Source of the DNA: Pseudomonas fortuita
GTDB lineage: Bacteria; Pseudomonadota; Gammaproteobacteria; Pseudomonadales; Pseudomonadaceae
Direction of reading: 5' to 3'
DNA: 64,000 nucleotides
Assembly: GCF_026898135.2 (NCBI RefSeq)
Contig: NZ_CP114035.2
Span: 1,281,501-1,345,500 of the forward strand
Positions 28,818 to 38,952 of this stretch are shown piece after piece. The notes under the pieces were generated by a model. That model was given only the letters and a program-made list of their open reading frames with translations, searched no databases and was not told where the DNA came from. How positions within the stretch are numbered: the stretch's first letter is position 1; each line of letters begins with the position of its first letter. Made by a program: the position numbers and the translations under genes.

Positions 28818-29464
28818 GCGAACACGCCTACAGCGCCGCCGAACGCGCTGCGATCTATCGGGCTATCGGTGAGCGTCGCGACATGCGCCATTTTGCCGGT
28901 GGCCAGGTTGCGCCAGCACTGCTGGGCCGCTTGCTGGCCGCCGCACACCAGGCGCCTAGCGTCGGTTTGATGCAGCCCTGGCGTTTCATTCGCATCACCC
29001 AGCGTGACCTGCGTACCCGCATCCAGGCCTTGGTGGAGGCGGAGCGTCTGCGCACTGCCGAGGCATTGGGCGAGCGGGCTGATGACTTCATGAAGCTGAA
29101 GGTAGAAGGCATCAATGACTGTGCCGAGCTGCTGGTAGCGGCCTTGATGGACAACCGCGAGCCGCACATCTTCGGCCGTCGCACCCTGCCGGAGATGGAC
29201 CTGGCCTCGCTGGCCTGCGCCATTCAGAACCTGTGGCTGGCGGCCCGTGGCGAAGGGCTGGGCATGGGCTGGGTGTCGCTGTTCGACCCTCTGGCGCTGG
29301 CAGCACTGCTGGGTATGCCGGAAGGGGCCAAACCGGTGGCGGTGCTGTGCCTGGGACCCGTGACCGAATTTTACCCTGCACCCATGCTGGTGCTGGAAAA
29401 CTGGGCCGAAGAACGGCCTTTGAGTGACATGTTGTACGAAAACCAATGGGGAGAGCGCCAATGA
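28814..29464 (+). CDS. bluB: 5,6-dimethylbenzimidazole synthase BluB
   Basis: BluB splits reduced FMN with oxygen to make the lower ligand DMB. The 216-residue protein has the nitroreductase-like fold with ERRDMRHF near residue 20, [13 protein letters not shown] near 50, and [12 protein letters not shown] near 150. Its presence shows that this strain makes true vitamin B12 aerobically. ATGA overlap with cobB indicates translational coupling. Confidence 0.92.
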   Translation: MSEHAYSAAERAAIYRAIGERRDMRHFAGGQVAPALLGRLLAAAHQAPSVGLMQPWRFIRITQRDLRTRIQALVEAERLRTAEALGERADDFMKLKVEGINDCAELLVAALMDNREPHIFGRRTLPEMDLASLACAIQNLWLAARGEGLGMGWVSLFDPLALAALLGMPEGAKPVAVLCLGPVTEFYPAPMLVLENWAEERPLSDMLYENQWGERQ

Positions 29465-30369
29465 GCGTGGCCTTGCTGACCATGGCCGGGGTGGCCCTGG
29501 ATGCCTTGCTGGGCGAACCGCAGCGGCGCCACCCTCTGGTGGCCTTCGGCAATATGGCCGGTAACCTGGAGCGCCGCCTGAATGCAGGTGGCCGCGGCTG
29601 GCGCAGCCACGGCGTGAGTGCGTGGTTTCTGGCGGTGGTGCCGCTGACCCTGGTGGCGCTGATCCTGTCCTGGCTGCCGTACATCGGCTGGCTGGTGGAT
29701 GTGCTGGCGCTGTACTGCGCCCTGGGCCTGCGCAGTTTGGGCGAACATGTGCTGCCGGTGGCCAACGCCTTGCGCCAGGGCGACCTGGAGGAAGCCCGGC
29801 GCCGCGTCGGCTACCTGGTCAGCCGCGAAACCCGGGAGCTGGACGAGCCCGCCGTGGCCCGCGCAGCCACCGAGTCGGTACTGGAAAACGGCAGTGACGC
29901 GGTGTTCGCCGCGCTGTTCTGGTTTGTGGTGGCCGGCGCGCCGGGCGTGGTGCTGTACCGCCTGAGCAACACCCTGGATGCCATGTGGGGGTATCGCAAC
30001 GAACGCTTCGAGCGCTTCGGCTGGTGCGCGGCGCGCATTGATGATGTGCTCAACTATATTCCCGCAAGGCTGGTGGCGCTGACTTACGCACTGCTGGGCA
30101 AGACCCGCCTGGCGCTGGCTTGCTGGCGCAAGCAGGGCCCGCTGTGGGACAGCCCCAACGCCGGACCGGTGATGGCCGCCGGTGCCGGAGCACTCGGTGT
30201 AGCGCTGGGCGGCCCGGCTGTTTACCACGGCGAACTGCATGAGCGGCCACGCCTGGGCGAAGGGCCGATGGCTGACGCCGATGCCATCGAGCGTGGCTGG
30301 AGCCTGGTGCAGCGCGGCGTGTGGCTGTGGCTGTTGTTGATCTGCCTGGGGGCTTACATCAATGCTTGA
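29461..30369 (+). CDS. cobD: Adenosylcobinamide-phosphate synthase (CbiB/CobD)
   Basis: This 302-residue integral membrane protein joins the aminopropanol-phosphate arm to adenosylcobyric acid. The family pattern is clear: [21 protein letters not shown] near residue 12, several hydrophobic helices, and [16 protein letters not shown] and [17 protein letters not shown] near 142 and 170. It overlaps bluB as ATGA and overlaps the next gene by eight bases. Confidence 0.93.
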   Translation: MSVALLTMAGVALDALLGEPQRRHPLVAFGNMAGNLERRLNAGGRGWRSHGVSAWFLAVVPLTLVALILSWLPYIGWLVDVLALYCALGLRSLGEHVLPVANALRQGDLEEARRRVGYLVSRETRELDEPAVARAATESVLENGSDAVFAALFWFVVAGAPGVVLYRLSNTLDAMWGYRNERFERFGWCAARIDDVLNYIPARLVALTYALLGKTRLALACWRKQGPLWDSPNAGPVMAAGAGALGVALGGPAVYHGELHERPRLGEGPMADADAIERGWSLVQRGVWLWLLLICLGAYINA

Positions 30370-31354
30370 ACACGGTGGCCGCCTGCTGCGTGCGGTGCAA
30401 CATTACGGTATCCCTCGCGAGCAGTGGCTCGACCTGTCCAGCGGCATCGCGCCCTGGCCGTTCCCGATCCCGCCGATACCTACAGATGCCTGGGCTCGCC
30501 TGCCTGAGACCGAAGACGGCCTGGAGGCGGCGGCACGCGGGTATTACGGCGCCCGCGAGCTGCTGCCGGTGGCGGGTTCCCAGGCGGCGATCCAGGCTTT
30601 GCCGCTGCTGCGTGCGGCTGGCCGGGTAGGGGTGCTGTCGCCGTGCTATGCCGAACACCCGTATGCCTGGCATCGGGCGGGCCATCATCTGGTCGAGCTG
30701 GATGAAACGCAGGTCGAGGCGATGCTCGACAGCCTCGACGTGCTGGTGCTGGTCAATCCCAATAACCCGACCGGGCAGCGGGTACCGCGTGAGCGCCTGC
30801 TGGGCTGGCACGCGCGCCTGGCTGCACGCGGTGGCTGGCTGTTGGTCGACGAAGCGTTCATGGACAACACCCCGGCGGATGGCGTGGTCGATTGCGCCGA
30901 CCTCCCGGGGCTGATCGTGCTGCGATCATTCGGCAAGTTCTTTGGGCTGGCCGGGGTACGCCTGGGCTTCGTCGCCGCCGAGCGCAGCCTGTTGCTGCGC
31001 CTGGCCGAGCTGCTTGGCCCGTGGACGGTCAACGGGCCAACCCGGGTGCTGGCCCAGGCAAGCCTGGCCGACAAGCCTGCCCAGCGCGTGCAGATTGAAC
31101 GTTGCGCTGCCGCCAGCCAGCGCTTGGCAACAATGCTGTCCAGCACCGGCCTTGCCCCCAGCGGCGGCTGTGACCTGTTCCAGTACGTGCGCAGCGAGCG
31201 CGCCGTGCAGTTGCATGACTTTCTTGCCCGCCGCGGCATCCTGGTGCGCTTGTTCGAACACCCACCGGCCGTGCGCCTGGGGCTGCCTGAATGTGCGGCG
31301 GACGAACAGCGTCTCGCCCAGGCCCTGGCGGACTTTCAAAAGGAATCGGCATGA
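30362..31354 (+). CDS. cobC: Threonine-phosphate decarboxylase CobC
   Basis: This fold-type I PLP enzyme makes (R)-1-amino-2-propanol phosphate from threonine phosphate, the substrate of the preceding synthase. The 330-residue protein shows [11 protein letters not shown] near residue 22, [11 protein letters not shown] near 133, LLVDEAFMD near 161, and the PLP lysine in [14 protein letters not shown] near 190. It resembles histidinol-phosphate aminotransferases, but the operon context settles the role. Confidence 0.9.
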   Translation: MLEHGGRLLRAVQHYGIPREQWLDLSSGIAPWPFPIPPIPTDAWARLPETEDGLEAAARGYYGARELLPVAGSQAAIQALPLLRAAGRVGVLSPCYAEHPYAWHRAGHHLVELDETQVEAMLDSLDVLVLVNPNNPTGQRVPRERLLGWHARLAARGGWLLVDEAFMDNTPADGVVDCADLPGLIVLRSFGKFFGLAGVRLGFVAAERSLLLRLAELLGPWTVNGPTRVLAQASLADKPAQRVQIERCAAASQRLATMLSSTGLAPSGGCDLFQYVRSERAVQLHDFLARRGILVRLFEHPPAVRLGLPECAADEQRLAQALADFQKESA

Positions 31355-32805
31355 CCACCCTCATGGTGCAAGGCACCACCTCCGACGCTGGCAAGAGCAC
31401 GCTGGTAACTGCCCTGTGCCGCTGGCTGTTGCGCCAAGGCGTTGGCGTGGTGCCGTTCAAGCCACAGAACATGGCACTGAACAGCGCGGTAACTGCCGAC
31501 GGCGGTGAAATTGGCCGCGCCCAGGCGGTGCAGGCGCAGGCTTGCCGGCTGGCACCCCATACCGACATGAACCCCGTGTTGCTCAAACCCAACAGCGATA
31601 CCGGCGCCCAGGTGATCATCCACGGCCGTGCGGTCACCAGCATGAACGCGGTGGCTTACCACGACTACAAAGCCATCGCCATGCAGGCGGTGCTGGCTTC
31701 GCACCAGCGCCTGAGTGCCGCCTGGCCGGTGGTCATGGTCGAAGGCGCGGGGTCGCCAGCGGAGATCAACCTGCGTGCCGGCGACATCGCCAACATGGGG
31801 TTTGCCGAGGCGGTGGACTGCCCGGTGATCCTGGTTGCCGACATCAACCGCGGCGGGGTGTTCGCCCACCTGGTGGGCACGCTGGAATTGCTGTCGCCCA
31901 GTGAGCAGGCGCGGGTCAAAGGCTTTGTCATCAACCGCTTCCGTGGCGATATCGCTTTATTGCAGCCGGGGCTGGACTGGCTGGAGCAACGCACCGGCAA
32001 GCCAGTGCTGGGGGTGCTGCCTTATGTCACCGACCTGCACCTGGAAGCCGAAGACGGCATCGATGTGCGCCAAGGCGCCAAAAGCGAGCGCGTGCTCAAG
32101 GTGATTGTGCCGGTATTGCCGCGCATCAGTAACCATACCGACTTCGACCCGTTGCGCCTGCATCCGCAGGTGGACCTGCAGTTCATTGGCCCGGGCCAGC
32201 CGATCCCGGCTGCAGACCTGATCATCCTGCCGGGCTCCAAGAGCGTACGCAGTGACCTGGCACAGCTGCGCGAGCGTGGGTGGGATAAAGCCATCGAGCG
32301 GCACCTGCGTTACGGTGGCAAGCTGATCGGGATCTGCGGCGGCCTGCAGATGCTGGGCCGCGAAGTGCATGACCCGCTGGGTCTGGAAGGGGCTCCCGGC
32401 TCAAGCGCTGGGCTTGGCCTGCTCGATTACGCCACGGTGCTGGAGGCCGAGAAGCAACTGCGCAACGTTGCCGGTACGCTGAAGCTTGAAGCAGTGCCGG
32501 TGGCCGGCTATGAAATTCACGCTGGCGTCACCACGGGGCCGGCCCTCGAACAGCCAGCGGTACAGCTCGCCGATGGCCGCTGCGAGGGTGCTGTGAGCGC
32601 CGATGGCCAGATCCTCGCCACCTACCTGCACGGCCTGTTCGAAGGCAGCCAGTCGTGTGCTGCGCTGCTACGTTGGGCTGGCCTGGAGGAGGTGCAAAGC
32701 ATCGATTACGAAGCCTTGCGTGAACGCGACATAGAGCGCCTGGCCGACCTGGTGGAAAAACACCTGGACACGGCGCACTTGCGCCAACTGTGTGGGGTGG
32801 CCTGA
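31351..32805 (+). CDS. cobQ: Cobyric acid synthase
   Basis: CobQ amidates the b, d, e and g side chains of adenosylcobyrinate diamide. The 484-residue protein has an N-terminal ATPase domain with [10 protein letters not shown] near residue 6 and KPQNMALNS near 39, and a glutamine amidotransferase domain with the cysteine in [12 protein letters not shown] near 330 and histidine in TYLHGLFE near 428. Start at the ATG at 31351, overlapping cobC by four bases. Confidence 0.95.
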   Translation: MTTLMVQGTTSDAGKSTLVTALCRWLLRQGVGVVPFKPQNMALNSAVTADGGEIGRAQAVQAQACRLAPHTDMNPVLLKPNSDTGAQVIIHGRAVTSMNAVAYHDYKAIAMQAVLASHQRLSAAWPVVMVEGAGSPAEINLRAGDIANMGFAEAVDCPVILVADINRGGVFAHLVGTLELLSPSEQARVKGFVINRFRGDIALLQPGLDWLEQRTGKPVLGVLPYVTDLHLEAEDGIDVRQGAKSERVLKVIVPVLPRISNHTDFDPLRLHPQVDLQFIGPGQPIPAADLIILPGSKSVRSDLAQLRERGWDKAIERHLRYGGKLIGICGGLQMLGREVHDPLGLEGAPGSSAGLGLLDYATVLEAEKQLRNVAGTLKLEAVPVAGYEIHAGVTTGPALEQPAVQLADGRCEGAVSADGQILATYLHGLFEGSQSCAALLRWAGLEEVQSIDYEALRERDIERLADLVEKHLDTAHLRQLCGVA

Positions 32806-32806
32806 C

Positions 32807-33328
32807 ATGCGCAACCTTATTCTCGGCGGGGCCCGTTCCGGCAAGAGTCGCCTGGCCGAACAGCTGGCCAGTGCAAGCGGCCTGCCGGTAACCTACATCG
32901 CCACCAGCCAGCCTCTGGATGGTGAAATGAGTGAACGCGTGTCGCTGCACCGTCAGCGCCGCCCCGCCGATTGGGGGCTGATCGAAGAGCCGTTGGCCCT
33001 GGCGGCAGTACTGCGTACCGAAGCGGCCGAAGGGCGCTGCCTGCTGGTGGACTGCCTGACCCTGTGGCTGAGCAACCTGCTGATGCTGGAAGACGACCAG
33101 CGCCTGGCCGAGGAGCGTGACGCCCTGCTGGCCTGCCTGGAGCAGTTGCCTGGCACCCTCATTCTGGTCAGCAACGAAACTGGCCTGGGCGTCGTGCCCA
33201 TGGGCGAGCTGACCCGGCGCTATGTCGACCTGGCCGGCTGGCTGCACCAGGCCGTGGCCGAACGCTGCCAGCGCGTGGTGCTGACCGTAGCCGGCCTGCC
33301 CCTAATGCTCAAAGGAGCTGCACTATGA
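32807..33328 (+). CDS. cobP: Adenosylcobinamide kinase / guanylyltransferase CobP
   Basis: This 173-residue bifunctional enzyme phosphorylates adenosylcobinamide and then adds GMP. The P-loop [12 protein letters not shown] begins at residue 6. The downstream [12 protein letters not shown] segment holds a tryptophan-acidic motif near 50, and [11 protein letters not shown] and [10 protein letters not shown] are further family signatures. The CobU/CobP name depends on the nomenclature used. It starts one base after the cobQ stop. Confidence 0.94.
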   Translation: MRNLILGGARSGKSRLAEQLASASGLPVTYIATSQPLDGEMSERVSLHRQRRPADWGLIEEPLALAAVLRTEAAEGRCLLVDCLTLWLSNLLMLEDDQRLAEERDALLACLEQLPGTLILVSNETGLGVVPMGELTRRYVDLAGWLHQAVAERCQRVVLTVAGLPLMLKGAAL

Positions 33329-34380
33329 CTCAAGCCTGGTGGCGTGACGCCTGCCATTCTCTCGACAACGCCGCCATGGACAAGGCTCGTGCCCGTCAGC
33401 AACAGCTGACCAAACCTGCTGGCTCACTCGGGCAACTGGAAGGCCTGGCCGTTCAGCTGGCGGGCCTGCAAGGGCGTGAACGGCCAGCCCTGGATCAGGC
33501 CGCCATCAGCATTTTCGCGGGTGACCACGGCGTGGTCGAAGAAGGTATCTCGGCCTACCCGCAGGCGGTGACCGGTCAGATGCTGCGCAACTTCGTCGGC
33601 GGTGGTGCGGCGATCAGCGTACTGGCGCGCCAGCTGCAGGCCAGCCTTGAGGTGGTCGACCTTGGCACCATCGATCCTCATCTGGAACTGCCCGGTGTGC
33701 GCCACCTGCGCCTGGGGGCCGGCACGGCCAACTTCGCCCGCCAGCCAGCGATGACCGAGGGGCAGTTGCACGCAGCCTTGCAGGCAGGCCGCGACAGCGC
33801 CCTGCGTGCCGCTGAACAGGGCGCGCAGCTGTTCATTGGCGGCGAGATGGGGATTGGCAACACCACGGCCGCTGCGGCCTTGGCCAGCGTCCTGCTAGGC
33901 TGCCCGCCTGCTGAACTCAGCGGCCCGGGCACCGGCCTGGACAACGCTGGCGTGCGGCACAAGGCCGAGGTCATCGAGCGGGCGCTGAACCTGCATGGCC
34001 TGCAGGCCGCAGATCCATTGCAGGCACTGGGTTGTGTCGGCGGTTTCGAGATCGCGGCATTGGCCGGGGCCTATATCGGCTGCGCGCAGGCGGGCATCGC
34101 CGTGCTGGTGGACGGTTTCATTTGTAGCGTTGCCGCCCTGGTGGCGGTGCGCCTCAACCCGCAGTGCCGGGCGTGGTTGCTGTTTGCCCATCAGGGCGCG
34201 GAGCCTGGGCACAAGGCTTTGCTGGATGCGTTGCAGGCCGAACCGCTATTGGCATTGGGCCTGCGCCTGGGCGAGGGCAGTGGTGCTGCGTTGGCCGTGC
34301 CGTTGTTGCGCCTGGCCTGTGCGCTGCACGGGCAGATGGCGACCTTTGCCGAGGCCGCCGTGGCGGACCGCCCGGCATGA
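33325..34380 (+). CDS. cobT: Nicotinate-nucleotide-dimethylbenzimidazole phosphoribosyltransferase CobT
   Basis: CobT makes alpha-ribazole phosphate from DMB (from BluB) and nicotinate mononucleotide. The 351-residue protein carries [13 protein letters not shown] near residue 27, [16 protein letters not shown] near 64, [14 protein letters not shown] near 172 and a catalytic glutamate in the final helix (ATFAEAAV). It overlaps cobP and the following phosphatase by four bases each. Confidence 0.95.
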   Translation: MTQAWWRDACHSLDNAAMDKARARQQQLTKPAGSLGQLEGLAVQLAGLQGRERPALDQAAISIFAGDHGVVEEGISAYPQAVTGQMLRNFVGGGAAISVLARQLQASLEVVDLGTIDPHLELPGVRHLRLGAGTANFARQPAMTEGQLHAALQAGRDSALRAAEQGAQLFIGGEMGIGNTTAAAALASVLLGCPPAELSGPGTGLDNAGVRHKAEVIERALNLHGLQAADPLQALGCVGGFEIAALAGAYIGCAQAGIAVLVDGFICSVAALVAVRLNPQCRAWLLFAHQGAEPGHKALLDALQAEPLLALGLRLGEGSGAALAVPLLRLACALHGQMATFAEAAVADRPA

Positions 34381-34943
34381 TCCTCGACCTGCTGCGCCAC
34401 GGCGAAACGGAACAGGGCGGCTTGCGCGGTAGCCTGGACGATGCCCTCACTGACAAGGGCTGGGCGCAGATGCGCAGCGCCGTGGCCGAAGCGGGCCCGT
34501 GGCAGGTGCTGGTCAGTTCGCCGCTGCAGCGCTGTGCGCGTTTTGCCGATGAACTGGGTCGGCGGCTGGATTTGACCGTGCAACGCGAAGCAGGTTTGCA
34601 AGAGCTGCATTTTGGTGACTGGGAAGGCCGTAGCGCAGCGCAGATCATGGAAGACCAGGCGGATGCCTTGGGGCGCTTTTGGGCAGACCCCTACGCCTGC
34701 ACCCCGCCCAACGGCGAACCGGTGCAGGCATTCGCCGAGCGGGTGCTGGCCGCTGTCGAGCGTTTGAGCCGCCAGCATGCGGGTAAGCGGGTGCTGCTGG
34801 TCACCCATGGCGGGGTGATGCGGTTATTGCTGGCCCGGGCGCGAGGCCTGCCGAAGGAGCAGTTATTGCAGGTTGAAGTCGGGCACGGGGCGCTGGTGCG
34901 GCTGGTGATGGGTGGCGACGGTCAACTGGCCGAGGAACACTGA
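34377..34943 (+). CDS. Histidine phosphatase, probable alpha-ribazole phosphatase
   Basis: The 188-residue protein has the phosphoglycerate-mutase-like motif [10 protein letters not shown] at its start and [10 protein letters not shown] near residue 143. In B12 operons this family removes the phosphate from alpha-ribazole-5'-phosphate or the late cobalamin phosphate (CobC of Salmonella). I left the symbol empty to avoid confusion with the decarboxylase CobC. The ATG at 34377 overlaps the cobT stop. Confidence 0.9.
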   Translation: MILDLLRHGETEQGGLRGSLDDALTDKGWAQMRSAVAEAGPWQVLVSSPLQRCARFADELGRRLDLTVQREAGLQELHFGDWEGRSAAQIMEDQADALGRFWADPYACTPPNGEPVQAFAERVLAAVERLSRQHAGKRVLLVTHGGVMRLLLARARGLPKEQLLQVEVGHGALVRLVMGGDGQLAEEH

Positions 34944-34944
34944 G

Positions 34945-35667
34945 ATGTTGCCGTTCTGGATTGCCTTGCAGTTTCTCAGCAGCTTGCCCGTGAGCCTGCC
35001 GGGCATGCCGGAGCCGCGTGAGCTGGGGCGTTCGCTGCTGTTCTACCCACTGGTCGGGCTGTTGTTCGGGCTGCTGCTGTGGCTGGCCAGCCTTCTGCTG
35101 CAGGGTACGCCAGCGCCGCTGCATGCGGCATTGCTGCTGACGTTGTGGGTATTGCTCAGTGGCGCCTTGCACCTGGATGGTCTGGCTGACAGTGCCGACG
35201 CCTGGCTGGGTGGTTTCGGCGACCGTGAGCGCACCTTGCAGATCATGAAAGACCCCCGTAGCGGGCCGATTGCCGTGGTCACCCTGGTGCTGGTGCTGTT
35301 GCTGAAGTTTTGCGCCTTGTGGGTGTTGGTTGAGCAGGGCATCGGGGCGCAGGTGCTGCTGGCTCCCTTGATCGGCCGGGCGGCGATGTTGGGCCTGTTC
35401 CTCTGTACACCCTATGTGCGGCCTGGCGGGTTGGGCCAGGCGTTGGCCGAGCACTTGCCCCGACGTATAGCCGGGTGGGTGCTGCTGGGCAGTGCGCTGT
35501 TCTGCCTGGTCTTGGGCGGCTGGGTGGCAGTGCTGGCGCTGGCCATGTTTGCCTGGTTGCGGCACCTCATTTGCCGACGCCTGGGTGGAACTACCGGGGA
35601 TACAGCTGGCGCGATGCTGGAGTTGCTCGAACTGGTTGTCGTGCTTGGATTGGCGCTAGGCCTTTGA
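34945..35667 (+). CDS. cobS: Adenosylcobinamide-GDP ribazoletransferase (cobalamin synthase)
   Basis: CobS joins adenosylcobinamide-GDP and alpha-ribazole in the inner membrane. The 240-residue protein has six or so hydrophobic helices, and the family motif LHLDGLADSADAWLGG near residue 74 with downstream ERTLQIMKDPRSGP. It is the last gene of the operon and starts one base after the phosphatase stop. The longer frame upstream is not needed. Confidence 0.94.
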   Translation: MLPFWIALQFLSSLPVSLPGMPEPRELGRSLLFYPLVGLLFGLLLWLASLLLQGTPAPLHAALLLTLWVLLSGALHLDGLADSADAWLGGFGDRERTLQIMKDPRSGPIAVVTLVLVLLLKFCALWVLVEQGIGAQVLLAPLIGRAAMLGLFLCTPYVRPGGLGQALAEHLPRRIAGWVLLGSALFCLVLGGWVAVLALAMFAWLRHLICRRLGGTTGDTAGAMLELLELVVVLGLALGL

Positions 35668-35872
35668 GGTCGGTCGAAATCTAAAAGCCTGGGCGCGTTG
35701 TGAAGGCCACTGGCCTGCTGTGGAAGCGGGCTTGCCTGCGAACACGAGCAAAGCCCGTGCCGTCGGTGCCTGTGGGGTGGGTGCAGTAACTTCCGGCAAC
35801 GGTTCGGTAAGTCCTGCAGCTTCTCTGCCAGCGTATCCTCTGCCTCCCCCCATACGACCCGGTAGGCCTCCC
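35668..35872. other. Intergenic region between cobS and the GH5 gene
   Basis: This 205-base stretch contains a decayed REP-like segment at about 35712-35745. I see no terminator with a T-run and no B12 box. It should hold the promoter of the hydrolase gene. Confidence 0.4.
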
Positions 35873-37054
35873 GTGCGAAACTGGATCTTTGCCAGTCTGT
35901 TGATGCTGCCCAACCTCCCAGCCACCGCCGCAGACCTCATGGCGTTCTGGGATGCCCCTCGCCACGGCGGTAACAGCTTCAACCGGCTGCCACCCGATCA
36001 AGCCTATTTCGATGCCCTGAAGGGGTATGGCGCCACATGGGTGCGGCTGTCGTACGACAAATGGCAACCGGTACAACGTGATTTCCTGCTCGGCAATGCC
36101 GACGCTTATGCAGGCCTGCCCGCCGCCGACCTGGCTACGCTGCGCGCCACCCTTGACCGTGCTCATCAGGCGGGGCTCAAGGTGGTCATTGCCCCGCTCT
36201 CGCTACCCGGTATGCGCTGGTCGCAAAACAACCAGGGCCAATTCGATGATCGATTGTGGCAAGACAAGCGCTACTGGTCCCAGGCCATGGCCTTCTGGCG
36301 AGACATGGCACGTGAACTGAAAGGCCACCCGGCCATTGCGGCCTACAACCTGATCAATGAGCCCGCCCCGGAAAAACTGGGCGGCTTGGCCGAACACGCC
36401 GAACCGGGGCAAATGCAGCAGTGGTATGTGCGAGCGCAGGGCACCGCGCGCGATCTGCCGTTGCTGTACCGGCAACTGATAGCGGCCATTCGCGAGCAGG
36501 ACACTGACACACCGGTCATGGTCGATGCAGGTTGGTTCGCTGCCGCAGACGCCTTCGACTACTGGCCTGCTCCCCTGGAAGACCCGCGAGTGTTGTACAG
36601 CGTGCACATGTACGAGCCCTATGCCGCTACCAGTGCGCCCAACATGACGCGCAAGCACCCCATCGCCTATCCGGGCGCCGCACCGTTTGCCGGGCAAACC
36701 CAGCAGTGGGATGGGGCGCGAGTTGAACGCTACTTGCGCCAGCCGTTGGCATGGGCCGAAGCCATGGGCCTGCCGCGGTCGCGCCTGGTGGTAGGCGAGT
36801 TTGGCTGCATGCGCAGGCTATCGGGTTGCCGGCAATACCTTGAAGACGTACTCACCGTGCTGGATCGCAATCAGTTGCACTGGGCTTTCTATAGCTTCCG
36901 TGAAGACAACTGGGACGGCATGGACTACGAACTGGGTTCGGCGAAGGTGCCGTGGCGCTACTGGCAGGCGATCGAGCAAGGTACGCCAGACCCATTGCCG
37001 CGCACAGCAACGGTTGAGTTCGAGCCTATACGAAAGCGCTTGAACCCGGACTGA
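35873..37054 (+). CDS. Glycoside hydrolase family 5 (cellulase-like) secreted protein
   Basis: From the GTG at 35873 the 393-residue product has a signal peptide (NWIFASLLMLPNLPATAA) and a GH5-type TIM barrel. The catalytic acid is the glutamate in YNLINEPAP near residue 164 and the nucleophile is in VVGEFGC near 309. A YSVHMYEPY segment contributes the usual His and Tyr. The substrate could be a beta-glucan or mannan; no carbohydrate-binding module is visible. The frame extends further upstream but through non-conserved sequence. Confidence 0.8.
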   Translation: MRNWIFASLLMLPNLPATAADLMAFWDAPRHGGNSFNRLPPDQAYFDALKGYGATWVRLSYDKWQPVQRDFLLGNADAYAGLPAADLATLRATLDRAHQAGLKVVIAPLSLPGMRWSQNNQGQFDDRLWQDKRYWSQAMAFWRDMARELKGHPAIAAYNLINEPAPEKLGGLAEHAEPGQMQQWYVRAQGTARDLPLLYRQLIAAIREQDTDTPVMVDAGWFAAADAFDYWPAPLEDPRVLYSVHMYEPYAATSAPNMTRKHPIAYPGAAPFAGQTQQWDGARVERYLRQPLAWAEAMGLPRSRLVVGEFGCMRRLSGCRQYLEDVLTVLDRNQLHWAFYSFREDNWDGMDYELGSAKVPWRYWQAIEQGTPDPLPRTATVEFEPIRKRLNPD

Positions 37055-37096
37055 CACTCATCACCCACTGTGAAATCTCTTGCAACAGTCATGACG

Positions 37097-37110
37097 CGGG
37101 TATATACACG
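37097..37110. promoter_or_regulatory. Putative MarR operator in front of the regulator gene
   Basis: The site CGGGTATATACACG differs at one position from the perfect palindrome found in front of the MFS gene at 37538-37551. It is six bases before the marR start region, so binding would block the regulator's own transcription. Confidence 0.7.
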
Positions 37111-37115
37111 TATCC

Positions 37116-37520
37116 ATGCTGACCAGTGAATGCATCTGTACCCATCTGCGTCGCGCCGCCCGCGGGGTGAGCCGGCATTATGACGAGGCCCTTGCCGGCT
37201 TCGGGGTCAATGTCGCGCAGTTTTCCCTGCTAAGGCACCTGCAGCGGCTCGACCGCCCCAGCATCACCACCTTGGCCGAAGCCATGGGCCTGGAGCGCAG
37301 TACCCTGGGGCGTAACCTGCGGGTACTGGAGGCGGAAGGGCTGGTGGCCCTGGCCGAAGGCGAGGACCAGCGCAACCGCGTGGTGCTGCTGACTGCGGCC
37401 GGGACGCAGCTGCTGCATGCCGCGCACCCAGCCTGGGAACAAGCCCAGATCGAACTGGTGGAGCGGTTGGGCGCCGGGCAGCGGGATGAACTGGTGCGTT
37501 TGCTGGACCAATTGGCCTGA
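37116..37520 (+). CDS. MarR-family transcriptional regulator
   Basis: The 134-residue protein has a winged helix-turn-helix core: SITTLAEAMGLERSTLGRNLRVLEAEGLV is split by a wing containing GEDQRNRVVLLT. MarR proteins usually repress a nearby transporter until a phenolic or similar ligand binds. It precedes an MFS gene on the same strand, and near-identical palindromes lie before both genes, so it probably represses both. Confidence 0.9.
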   Translation: MLTSECICTHLRRAARGVSRHYDEALAGFGVNVAQFSLLRHLQRLDRPSITTLAEAMGLERSTLGRNLRVLEAEGLVALAEGEDQRNRVVLLTAAGTQLLHAAHPAWEQAQIELVERLGAGQRDELVRLLDQLA

Positions 37521-37537
37521 ATTGATACGACCATAAG

Positions 37538-37551
37538 CGGGTATATACCCG
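37538..37551. promoter_or_regulatory. Putative MarR operator in front of the MFS gene
   Basis: CGGGTATATACCCG is a perfect 14-bp palindrome between the MarR gene and the MFS gene. The same motif with one change is found before the MarR gene. Confidence 0.75.
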
Positions 37552-37584
37552 TAAAAACCTTGCGATGTGCTGGAGATAACGACA

Positions 37585-38787
37585 ATGACTTCGGTGTGGC
37601 GAACCAGCGGGTGGGTACTGGTGGGGGCGGCTTTGATTCTGGCGCTGTCTCTGGGGGTACGGCATGGCTTTGGCCTGTTTCTGGGGCCGATGAGCGCCGA
37701 TTTTGGCTGGGGGCGTGGGGTATTCGCCTTTGCCATTGCCCTGCAGAACCTGATCTGGGGGCTGGCGCAACCGTTTGCCGGTGCCTTGGCCGACCGTATG
37801 GGGGCCGCACGGGTAGTGATCATCGGCGGCATTCTGTACGCCGTCGGTTTGATCCTCATGGGCATGGCAGACTCTGCCTGGTCGTTGTCGCTCAGTGCCG
37901 GTTTGCTGATCGGCATCGGCCTGTCCGGCACATCGTTCTCGGTCATCCTCGGCGTGGTCGGGCGTGCGGTGCCGGCCGAGAAGCGCAGCATGGCCATGGG
38001 CATTGCCAGCGCGGCCGGTTCCTTTGGCCAGTTCGCCATGCTGCCGGGCACTCTCGGCCTGATCCAGTGGCTGGGGTGGTCCGCAGCGTTGCTGGTGCTG
38101 GGCCTGATGGTGGCGTTCATCGTGCCCTTTGTTGGCCTGTTGCGCGACCGCCCGCTGCCCAGCCATGGCACCGAACAGACCCTGGGCCAGGCGCTGCGCG
38201 AAGCGTGCTCGCATTCGGGCTTCTGGTTGCTGGCGCTGGGTTTCTTCGTGTGTGGTTTCCAGGTGGTGTTCATTGGCGTGCATCTGCCGGCCTACCTGGT
38301 TGACCAACACCTGGCCGCGACCACCGGTACCACGGTGCTGGCGCTGGTCGGCCTGTTCAATATCGTGGGTACTTTCACCGCTGGCTGGCTGGGCGGGCGC
38401 ATGTCCAAGCCGCGCCTGCTGACCGGGCTGTACCTGCTGCGTGCAGTGGTGATCGTGCTGTTCCTCTGGGCGCCGGTGAGTGCTTTCAGTGCCTATCTGT
38501 TCGGCATTGCCATGGGCCTGTTGTGGTTGTCCACGGTCCCGCTGACCAATGGCACCGTGGCTACGGTGTTCGGGGTGCGTAACTTGTCCATGCTCGGCGG
38601 TATCGTTTTCCTTTTCCACCAGCTGGGTGCGTTCCTGGGTGGCTGGTTGGGCGGGGTGGTGTATGACCGCACCGGTAGCTATGACCTGGTCTGGCAGATT
38701 TCCATCCTGCTCAGTTTGCTGGCCGCTGCCCTGAACTGGCCCGTGCGCGAACGGCCGGTGGCGCGCCTGCAGGCCCAGGCTGTATGA
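37585..38787 (+). CDS. MFS transporter (monocarboxylate/oxalate-formate antiporter-like)
   Basis: The 400-residue protein shows twelve hydrophobic segments. The loop 2-3 motif is GALADRMGAARVV near residue 66, and GIASAAGSFGQFAMLPGTLGL near 143 resembles the monocarboxylate and oxalate/formate group. I chose the ATG at 37585 because GGAG is suitably placed; the ATG at 37567 is closer to the operator. Neighbouring MarR gene and shared operator suggest ligand-induced export or uptake. Substrate unknown. Confidence 0.86.
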   Translation: MTSVWRTSGWVLVGAALILALSLGVRHGFGLFLGPMSADFGWGRGVFAFAIALQNLIWGLAQPFAGALADRMGAARVVIIGGILYAVGLILMGMADSAWSLSLSAGLLIGIGLSGTSFSVILGVVGRAVPAEKRSMAMGIASAAGSFGQFAMLPGTLGLIQWLGWSAALLVLGLMVAFIVPFVGLLRDRPLPSHGTEQTLGQALREACSHSGFWLLALGFFVCGFQVVFIGVHLPAYLVDQHLAATTGTTVLALVGLFNIVGTFTAGWLGGRMSKPRLLTGLYLLRAVVIVLFLWAPVSAFSAYLFGIAMGLLWLSTVPLTNGTVATVFGVRNLSMLGGIVFLFHQLGAFLGGWLGGVVYDRTGSYDLVWQISILLSLLAAALNWPVRERPVARLQAQAV

Positions 38788-38906
38788 AGCGCTACCTGGG
38801 CCGGGGGTTGCTGGCCTTTGGCGCGCTGGCGCTGCTGGTGTTGGCGTGGTGGGGCTGGCACAGGGGCGGGATGGCGTTGATGCAACTGGGCATGAGTGTT
38901 TGTTAG
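38784..38906 (+). CDS. Small membrane peptide, 40 residues
   Basis: An ATG overlapping the MFS stop as ATGA opens a 40-residue frame: a basic start (MKRYLGRG), one hydrophobic helix (LLAFGALALLVLAWWGW) and a short tail with HRGG and a final cysteine. The overlap suggests translation coupled to the transporter. It could be a small accessory peptide of the transporter, or an unselected frame; I cannot decide from one sequence. Confidence 0.5.
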   Translation: MKRYLGRGLLAFGALALLVLAWWGWHRGGMALMQLGMSVC

Positions 38907-38952
38907 GCGCTACCCTGCAAGCTCAAGGGTTGTCTAGCAGGAGAAACGAATC

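Noticed and set aside
35668..35872. A second cobalamin riboswitch before the GH5 gene
   Set aside because: No B12 box or closing helix is present; only a decayed REP-like segment is seen.
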